In this document: piece by piece, positions 1 through 4,798 of the stretch
Layout: each line of letters starts with the position of its first letter
How positions within the stretch are numbered: position 1 is the stretch's first letter
Assembly: GCA_016926315.1 (NCBI GenBank)
Contig: JAFGOU010000580.1
Span: 1-6,984 of the forward strand
DNA: 6,984 nt
Direction: 5' to 3'
Source: Chitinispirillaceae bacterium
GTDB taxonomy: Bacteria; Fibrobacterota; Chitinivibrionia; Chitinivibrionales; Chitinispirillaceae
Position numbers and translations under genes: made by a program
Notes under the pieces: model-generated
Databases searched by the model: none
Told to the model about the DNA's origin: nothing
Seen by the model: only the letters and a program-made list of their open reading frames with translations

Positions 1-169
1 CCATTTTTTTTAGGATTTTGGTAATCGTTGCTTCGGTCGCACCTTTGCCGACATATACTTCGCTTGGCGAGACCGCGGAAGCGGTTTCTTCTGCAAAGAG
101 GCTGCTTGAGGCTGCTGCGATGCCGCATCCGGCGGAACACATAAGGAACTCACGACGCGAAAGCTTCAT
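1..169 (-). CDS. Tat-exported protein, probable DUF362 family (5' end only)
   Basis: Only the first 56 codons lie in the window; the gene continues past the left edge. The start ATG (169-167) follows an AGGAG ribosome site (180-176) at 6 nt spacing. The N-terminus is a textbook twin-arginine signal: SRREFLM at residues 4-10, then a short, mildly hydrophobic Ala/Ser/Gly stretch, with a likely cleavage site near ETASA (residues 28-32). The mature start, SEVYVGKGATEATITKILKKM, has a beta-strand plus helix pattern typical of the beginning of DUF362 proteins (a family often carrying ferredoxin-type clusters), but 20-odd residues cannot prove that. Two Cys (11 and 15) sit in the signal region; neither makes a good lipobox. 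The gene lies downstream of, and on the same strand as, a membrane iron-sulfur protein, which fits the pairing of DUF362 proteins with such redox partners. The Tat signal is firm; the family call is inference. Confidence 0.6.
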   Translation of the reverse strand, partial: MKLSRREFLMCSAGCGIAAASSSLFAEETASAVSPSEVYVGKGATEATITKILKKM

Positions 170-356
170 AGGTTGCTCCTGAAGACGATGAGTGATTGCC
201 ACAGACCCGAGGTTTCATGCCTCCAATAAAAATAGGTATCCCGGCATGCTTCGTGCCATGCCTTCTCTAAAGACGTTTAACCAGGTCCGGACCGCTCGGA
301 AAAGGTTCCCCGGTTTTTCCGGACCGATACAACGTGGTGTTTCCGGAAGGATCCTT
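170..356 (-). other. 187-bp intergenic region with small inverted and direct repeats
   Basis: This gap separates the iron-sulfur membrane protein gene from the Tat protein gene, both leftward. It holds a 6-bp hairpin (GGCATG 243-248 with CATGCC 257-262), a 7-bp hairpin (CGGAAAA 297-303 with TTTTCCG 315-321), the palindrome GGTCCGGACC (284-293), and a direct repeat CCGGACCG (287-294 and 319-326). On the minus strand a TATTTTTATT stretch (234-225) follows the first hairpin after about 8 nt. That is too far for a standard intrinsic terminator, but it could give partial termination or RNA processing between the two genes. I see no convincing promoter and no coding sequence here. Confidence 0.4.
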
Positions 357-2045
357 TTATTCCGTAAATCCGGGAGGCAGGTCTCCATGCTGCGGCGCCG
401 TGGCCGTTTTTCTTTCTTCGTTCGAGCGGTCATCCTGGACCGGAGCAGAACTTTTTTCCCCGCTGCTGATTCCTGCAATCAGATCCCGGTCGGACTCCTT
501 GCGCATTTTTTCGAGTTTCTCTTTCTGCGCCTCCGTCACATAGGGCCCGCGGCTGCGGCGGTTTTCGCCGAACCTGAACACTTCAATCGCGCCTTTGTCG
601 AAAACCGGACACTGTAATTCGCACATGCCGCAGCCGGTACAGAGGTCTTCCCGCACCACCGGCACCTTGAAGGGACCGCGCAACGTCTCGACCAGCCGGG
701 GCTCGATCGCATTGAAGGGGCATGATTCGTCGCACACCAGACACTCTTTCCTCTGCACCCAGGCGAGACAGCGGTGGCGATCAATAACCGCGGTACCGAC
801 GCGGGCATACGGTTTATCCTCACTGCTGAGCCTGCGTATGGCGCCGGTCGGGCAGGCATATCCGCATAAATGGCACTTTGAATCACAGGCGCCGATCCGC
901 GGCACCATTTTCGGGGTATAAAGGCGGTTGAACCCGTCGCTGATCGTGCATGGCTGGAGGGTATTGGTCGGGCATGCCTTCATGCAGTTGCCGCAGGCGA
1001 TGCAGCGCGACAGGAACTCCTTTTCCGGCACCGATCCCGGCGGGCGGATGAGACGGCCGTGTCCATCCGCCGTATTGATCGCGGTCGCCCTGAACGCCGG
1101 AACAAGCAGGACTCCGCCTGCAGCACCGAGCAGCAGATGGCGGCGCCTGATATCCGGCGGTTTGATGTCTGCAGGAGAGGGGCGGGCAAAACGGAAACCG
1201 CTGCAGCCGTCCTTGATTCGGGTACAGAGGCCGCATTCAATGCATTCGGCTGTGTTGGTGCGCGCGATACCGGTAGCATCGATGGCGCGGGTCGGGCAGA
1301 CACGGCTGCATGCGCCGCATGAGTTGCAGCCCGATGCGACATGCATGCGGCGGAAGAGCGGGAATCTGCTCAGAAGCCCGAACAGAGCTCCGCTCGGACA
1401 GACATACTGGCACCAGAACCGTTTGTCCCAGAACCCTCCCGCAATAACGGCGGCAAAAAGGAGCACGACAAAGGCGGTACCATAGAACTGCGGTGTTTTA
1501 AGGGTAATGAATTTCAGGCTGCCGAGACCGATCGCATCCAGGATCGGTCTGCCCGCGGAAAGCAGTTCCAGCCCGGTCAGTTTTACCAGCGGATTAATGA
1601 CAATCGCGAAAATGCGGGTAAGAAGCGAAATCGGATCCATGAAGAGCGGGAAGAGGACACCGTAGAGGGCAAGTACCAGCAGCATGAAAAGCAGCAGGTA
1701 TTTGAGTCTTTGGAGATAGCGCGGCGGCCTGCGGCCGCCGCTGCGGACTTTGTTCAGAATGAACCGGTCGGAAAAATCAATCGTCGCCCCGAGAGGGCAG
1801 ATAAAACCGCAGAAAAACCTGCCGAAAACAACCGTCGCGACGGCAACCGCCAGCCCGGTGAAAAAGACCGTGCCGACCATGCCGCGCGTGGCGACCGAGG
1901 TCAGCAGGGCGACGAGGGGATTGAGCCGGAGAAAAGAATCGGCCGGCGCGGTGTACGCTGCCGGAAGCGAATTGACAAAGAAAAATACAACGGTGAAGAG
2001 CAGGAAAAAAACGGTTTGAACGGTTATCCTGATGCTGCGAAGCAT
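357..2045 (-). CDS. Membrane polyferredoxin: NapH-like/NapG-like fusion
   Basis: This 562-residue protein looks like two electron-transfer proteins joined end to end. The N-terminal half is NapH/CcoG-like. It has membrane segments near residues 9-30, 56-77, 115-136 and 187-205, paired CxxxCP motifs at C79/C83 and C212/C216, and two ferredoxin-type motifs (C240/243/246/250, and C268/271/274 then C281 with a wide last spacing). At residues 300-302 a triple Arg precedes HLLLGAAGGVLLVPA, a Tat-like hydrophobic segment. The C-terminal half is NapG/MauM-like, with four Cys sets: C348/351/354/358, C387/391/394/398, C426/435/438/442 and C469/472/475/479. The tail from about residue 500 is charged and low in complexity. 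Predicted topology is N-in, with the first clusters cytoplasmic and the last four periplasmic. NapH/NapG pass electrons from quinol to periplasmic reductases; a similar role is inferred here, with unknown acceptor. Start: ATG at 2045 with GGAAAGG about 7 nt upstream. The Tat protein gene follows. I know of similar unnamed fusion proteins but no gene symbol. Confidence 0.85.
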   Translation of the reverse strand: MLRSIRITVQTVFFLLFTVVFFFVNSLPAAYTAPADSFLRLNPLVALLTSVATRGMVGTVFFTGLAVAVATVVFGRFFCGFICPLGATIDFSDRFILNKVRSGGRRPPRYLQRLKYLLLFMLLVLALYGVLFPLFMDPISLLTRIFAIVINPLVKLTGLELLSAGRPILDAIGLGSLKFITLKTPQFYGTAFVVLLFAAVIAGGFWDKRFWCQYVCPSGALFGLLSRFPLFRRMHVASGCNSCGACSRVCPTRAIDATGIARTNTAECIECGLCTRIKDGCSGFRFARPSPADIKPPDIRRRHLLLGAAGGVLLVPAFRATAINTADGHGRLIRPPGSVPEKEFLSRCIACGNCMKACPTNTLQPCTISDGFNRLYTPKMVPRIGACDSKCHLCGYACPTGAIRRLSSEDKPYARVGTAVIDRHRCLAWVQRKECLVCDESCPFNAIEPRLVETLRGPFKVPVVREDLCTGCGMCELQCPVFDKGAIEVFRFGENRRSRGPYVTEAQKEKLEKMRKESDRDLIAGISSGEKSSAPVQDDRSNEERKTATAPQHGDLPPGFTE

Positions 2046-2196
2046 GGGAGGCCCTTTCCACGGGTAAAGACAGCGCCCTGGTGGTTACGGACAAACACCA
2101 AATATACAAAGAAATGGAGACAGAATACGCTCTTTCCTGCAGATGCCGTTTTCATGGCAGGTATGCCGGATCAATGGCAGTCGCATGGTCCGCAGG
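2046..2196 (-). other. 151-bp gap between propeller gene and iron-sulfur gene
   Basis: This stretch lies downstream of the propeller gene and upstream of the iron-sulfur gene, both leftward. It contains the GGAAAGG ribosome site of the iron-sulfur gene (2059-2053). A TATATT on the minus strand, within the AT-rich stretch 2100-2107, could be a -10 box, but no good -35 lies at the right distance. Only 4- to 5-bp inverted repeats are visible (for example TGCC/GGCA pairs around 2143-2173), without a T-run, so I cannot call a terminator. Whether the two flanking genes are co-transcribed is open. Confidence 0.3.
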
Positions 2197-3528
2197 TCAT
2201 CGCTTCTTGATACGCTGACCCTGGACCGGCAGCAGGAAGGACTTCAAGACCGCTTGATTCCGGTCACTCACCGTGACAATGACCGTACCTATTTCGTGCA
2301 AAACAGCCGTGGATACGGTGGAAAACAGCAGAAGATTCACCATCCGTCTCCCGTTAAGGGAGGTGACGGCAAGGTGTGCCGGCAGCGCCGTTTGTTCGGG
2401 CAGAGAAACAGCCAGTACGCCGTTGCAGATCCGTATCGCAGGAGATGGGGACAGCGTACGGAGAGGGCTCTCGGTCCCCGCCGTCCGATCGGTATACCGG
2501 AAAACACCTTTTTCGGTCCCGGCGATCAGCGTAGTATTCAACTGGCCCGACGGACGGCCCCACACGGCGAGGCAGGTTGGTTGTTGCGGGATATCGCCCA
2601 GTTCGGTCCACGGGTCCGACCTGCCGCTGTTCGTATAAATGCCGTCCGGGAATGCCGCAACAATCTGGTCGCTCCAGAGCATGGTTGGAACAGTGATGAG
2701 GCCGACCACCGGCTGGCTTCCGGGTGTGGGAACAACCGTCCAGTTTCGTCCCAGCGAGTCAACCCTGATAATCCCGCTGTCAATGGTACCCACCACCAGC
2801 TCGGTCGGCCCGACCTCAAAAAAGGATCCCTGCGCAATCGCGCTCACGTTCAGCCGGCGGATGGAGCGAAGGGAGTCACCGAGCACGCCGACCATCCCGA
2901 GAAGGTTGCCCGGACCTTTGAGAATGCCGTTGTCGTAGCCGCCGGCAAGAAGCGCGGTATTGCTGAGCATGCCCTGCTGCCGTTCCACCATGAACAGCGT
3001 CGCACAGTGGGGCATCTCGACGCCAAAGGAATAGGGAGGGATGCGGAGCGGTTGCAGGGGCAGGAGGGTATCCTCGGCGAGTTGACCGACCGCCAGGCTG
3101 TTGCCGCCGCCGACATAGAGCCGCGGAATCGCGGTGGTGTTCTGGACCGCCAGCGCGGTCGGCCTGAGTACATAGTGCTGGAAAGCGAATTGGTAAAACG
3201 GCGGGCCCTTGAGTACCCGCCTGCCGAGATATACCGCGTCGGCCCTGCTGCCGTTCCCCATTGCCACGGCGATCCGGTCGCTTGATAAGCGAGCAATTGC
3301 GGTCACGGGCAGGGAGGTCTGAATATCGTACCATGCACGGTTCCAGTATACCGACATGCCGGTTGCGGTTCCGGCCAGGACAAAGGAGGTGTCGTCGGCC
3401 AGGATACCGTTGATACGCCGGTCCGAAAGGCCGATCGATTGCCACGATGGCTGGGCGGCGTGAAGGGAAACGTAGACGGCTGCCAGGGCAAGAAAGCAGA
3501 TCCGGACCGGGAAAAAAAGCGGAACCAT
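2197..3528 (-). CDS. Secreted beta-propeller protein with sorting-domain-like C-terminus
   Basis: This 443-residue protein has a Sec signal peptide (hydrophobic core about residues 4-22, likely cut after HAA at 23-25). The body repeats a short strand-turn-strand unit ending in a Gly: VLAGTATGMSVY (50-61), LYVGGGNSLAVG (137-148), ALLAGGYDNGILKG (192-205), LVVGTIDSGIIRVD (244-257), IVAAFPDGIYTN (289-300), TLIAGTEKGVFRYTD (333-347). That is the pattern of a six- or seven-bladed propeller of the sialidase/BNR or YVTN kind; GRNWTVV at 260-266 resembles a BNR box. Residues about 365-435 form a separate beta-rich module with LAVTSLNGRRMVN (386-398) and a final KSFLLPV, resembling type A sorting domains of type IX secretion. 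The enzyme residues that would make it a hydrolase are not evident. It may be a surface or outer-membrane adhesin or binding protein. Start: ATG at 3528 behind a strong GGGGAGG (3540-3534). Divergent to the M23 peptidase gene. Exact function unknown. Confidence 0.75.
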   Translation of the reverse strand: MVPLFFPVRICFLALAAVYVSLHAAQPSWQSIGLSDRRINGILADDTSFVLAGTATGMSVYWNRAWYDIQTSLPVTAIARLSSDRIAVAMGNGSRADAVYLGRRVLKGPPFYQFAFQHYVLRPTALAVQNTTAIPRLYVGGGNSLAVGQLAEDTLLPLQPLRIPPYSFGVEMPHCATLFMVERQQGMLSNTALLAGGYDNGILKGPGNLLGMVGVLGDSLRSIRRLNVSAIAQGSFFEVGPTELVVGTIDSGIIRVDSLGRNWTVVPTPGSQPVVGLITVPTMLWSDQIVAAFPDGIYTNSGRSDPWTELGDIPQQPTCLAVWGRPSGQLNTTLIAGTEKGVFRYTDRTAGTESPLRTLSPSPAIRICNGVLAVSLPEQTALPAHLAVTSLNGRRMVNLLLFSTVSTAVLHEIGTVIVTVSDRNQAVLKSFLLPVQGQRIKKR

Positions 3529-3533
3529 GGTAT

Positions 3534-3540
3534 CCTCCCC
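3534..3540 (-). promoter_or_regulatory. Ribosome binding site of propeller gene
   Basis: GGGGAGG on the minus strand ends 5 nt before the ATG at 3528. It is the strongest Shine-Dalgarno sequence in the window and fixes the start of the propeller gene, which also places a signal peptide exactly at the N-terminus. Confidence 0.75.
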
Positions 3541-3561
3541 GTTTGAGGGTTGTCTCTTTAA

Positions 3562-3589
3562 TTTATATTTATGGCACAGGCTTTATCGA
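3562..3589 (-). promoter_or_regulatory. Candidate sigma-70-type promoter of propeller gene
   Basis: On the minus strand, TCGATA (3589-3584, 4 of 6 matches to TTGACA) is followed after 16 nt by TATAAA (3567-3562, 5 of 6 matches to TATAAT). This is the AT-richest part of the divergent intergenic region. Transcription would start near 3555 and give a leader of about 27 nt ending in the strong ribosome site. Support is by pattern only. Confidence 0.45.
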
Positions 3590-3702
3590 GGGCTAGATCT
3601 GCCGGTAGGGTGAAGAAGCCACCATGCTGTTTCGATCCCGTCATTACGTGCATGATCCGCAGTAGTCTTGAGCAGGGCGAAAAGGTACCGCTCGTTTTGA
3701 AA

Positions 3703-3709
3703 AAAGGAG
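3703..3709 (+). promoter_or_regulatory. Ribosome binding site of M23 peptidase gene
   Basis: AAAGGAG lies 8 nt before GTG 3718 and 11 nt before ATG 3721. The spacing slightly favours the GTG; start-codon preference favours the ATG. The two choices differ by one residue. Confidence 0.6.
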
Positions 3710-3717
3710 CCTAGTGA

Positions 3718-4626
3718 GTGATGATCATACGAGTCCCGTGCGGACGCCCCGTTATTCGGCTGGTCGCTTTCCTATCACTGATCGCCGGCAGCTTGTTGTA
3801 TGGACGAGAACAAAGAACCTGCGATTCCGTGGGAGGTGAATCGTTGTCCCCCGACACCGCCGCGCAGGGGGAGCTGCAGGAGGACTCATTCCAGGCTGAG
3901 ATCAACAGTCTTTTCACTACCGACCAGTTCCTGGCGGATTCCTTTGGCTGGGACAGCACCAGGATAAACGGTGAACGGTTCGATTCCCAAAACTGGACCG
4001 ACACCGCCAGGATCGTGCTGGTCGATTCCGTAAAAAAAATGCGGTATGTTCACCCCTTCTGCAGCTGCGTTACCTCCGACTTCGGGGCGCGCCGGTGGAT
4101 GTGGCACTATGGGGTCGATATCAAACTTAAAAAAAGGGATACCGTTGTCGCGGCATTCGATGGCGTGGTCAGGGTGATCCAGTTCGACCGGCGCGGGTAC
4201 GGGCATGTGGTCGTGATACGGCACCATGGAGGCCTTGAAACCATTTACGGCCACCTGTCGAAGAAACTCGTCGTTCCCAACCAGCGGGTAAAGGCAGGAG
4301 CTATCCTTGGGCTTGGCGGCAACACCGGAAGGTCGACCGGCAGTCATCTGCATTTTGAAATACGATACCGCGGCGAACCGTTTGATCCCAACCATATAAT
4401 TGATTTTTCCGCCTGTACGCTTCGTCATGATACCCTGGTCCTCACGGCCCTGAATTTTGAATACCTGATCGAATTACGCAAGGCAAAATGGCATACGGTT
4501 CGCCAGGGCAATACGCTGGGACATATCGCGAGGCGGTACGGTACCTCGGTCAGAAAACTCTGCCAACTGAACCATATTTCAAGCAGGACCCTCCTTCGCG
4601 TGGGACGGAAAATTCGCTATCAGTAA
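3718..4626 (+). CDS. Secreted M23 murein endopeptidase with C-terminal LysM
   Basis: This 302-residue protein is a peptidoglycan hydrolase of the lysostaphin/LytM (M23) family, which cleaves peptide cross-bridges in the periplasm. Residues 1-30 form a signal peptide (basic start, hydrophobic stretch 12-28). Residues 31-105 are a Ser/Asp/Thr-rich spacer with no recognised domain. The M23 domain (about 108-230) has every active-site element: zinc ligands H130 and D134 in HYGVD, catalytic H179 in YGHL, and H210/H212 in HLHFE. It should therefore be active, unlike the degenerate LytM activators such as EnvC. Residues 258-302 are a LysM repeat (WHTVRQGNTLGHIARRYG then a second helix and strand), which binds peptidoglycan. 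The LysM sits after the peptidase, the reverse of many homologues. GGAG at 3706-3709 serves either GTG 3718 (8 nt away) or ATG 3721 (11 nt); residue numbers here count from the GTG. No operon partner is evident; it is divergent to the propeller gene. Confidence 0.88.
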   Translation: MMIIRVPCGRPVIRLVAFLSLIAGSLLYGREQRTCDSVGGESLSPDTAAQGELQEDSFQAEINSLFTTDQFLADSFGWDSTRINGERFDSQNWTDTARIVLVDSVKKMRYVHPFCSCVTSDFGARRWMWHYGVDIKLKKRDTVVAAFDGVVRVIQFDRRGYGHVVVIRHHGGLETIYGHLSKKLVVPNQRVKAGAILGLGGNTGRSTGSHLHFEIRYRGEPFDPNHIIDFSACTLRHDTLVLTALNFEYLIELRKAKWHTVRQGNTLGHIARRYGTSVRKLCQLNHISSRTLLRVGRKIRYQ

Positions 4627-4724
4627 CGTTCCGACCAGATTTTCTTTTCCTGCCGCCCTGGGCGGAACTGCCGGGATTTCCTTGCTGGCCATGAACCCCC
4701 TATTCTAAAATCTCACTAATTCTC

Positions 4725-4756
4725 TTGAACCGGACATCCGCCGCCTTCCGTATAAT
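4725..4756 (+). promoter_or_regulatory. Candidate promoter of GH8 gene
   Basis: A perfect TATAAT (4751-4756) lies 43 nt before the ATG. TTGAAC (4725-4730) matches four of six -35 positions, but the spacer is 20 nt, longer than the usual 16-18, so the promoter would be weak alone or need an activator. Transcription would begin near 4762-4764, giving a leader of about 35 nt. Confidence 0.5.
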
Positions 4757-4764
4757 GAACCGGA
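4726..4764 (+). repeat. 9-bp direct repeat TGAACCGGA flanking the GH8 -10 box
   Basis: TGAACCGGA occurs at 4726-4734 and again at 4756-4764, starting exactly 30 bp apart, close to three helical turns. One copy overlaps the -35 region and the other covers the expected transcription start. A partial third copy, TGAACC, is at 4692-4697. The arrangement resembles tandem operator half-sites for a regulator of the GH8 gene; this function is inferred from position only. Confidence 0.45.
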
Positions 4765-4798
4765 TTGCAGTCAACCAGATGATTACGGATGCTTTCCC

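Larger units (their letters stand above)
4627..4798 (+). other. 172-bp intergenic region upstream of GH8 gene
   Basis: This gap holds a compact hairpin just after the peptidase gene: CCGCC (4653-4657), loop CTG, GGCGG (4661-4665). It lacks a following T-run, so it is a poor intrinsic terminator, although a T-rich stretch precedes it. Further right are the candidate GH8 promoter and the TGAACCGGA repeats listed separately. The ribosome site of the GH8 gene is weak (CGGA at 4786-4789, 9 nt before the ATG). Confidence 0.45.

Noticed and set aside
1341..2210. 289-codon open frame on the plus strand opposite the iron-sulfur gene
   Set aside because: It is antisense to a clear multi-domain protein, and its translation is highly charged Arg/Glu/Lys/Gln-rich low-complexity sequence with no domain; a shadow frame in GC-rich DNA.
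2143..3285. 380-codon open frame on the plus strand opposite the propeller gene
   Set aside because: The opposite strand has a signal peptide, strong ribosome site and repeated fold pattern. This frame's product is Arg/Gly/Pro-rich without any recognisable domain.
3624..3665. 13-residue small frame in the divergent intergenic region
   Set aside because: No clear Shine-Dalgarno sequence and nothing in the peptide to support it.
3886..4428. 180-codon minus-strand frame within the M23 peptidase gene
   Set aside because: It lies opposite the intact catalytic domain and has no motif or ribosome site of note.
4653..4665. CCGCC/GGCGG hairpin as an intrinsic terminator of the M23 gene
   Set aside because: The stem is only 5 bp with no T-run after it, so it is recorded as a hairpin within the gap and not called as a terminator.
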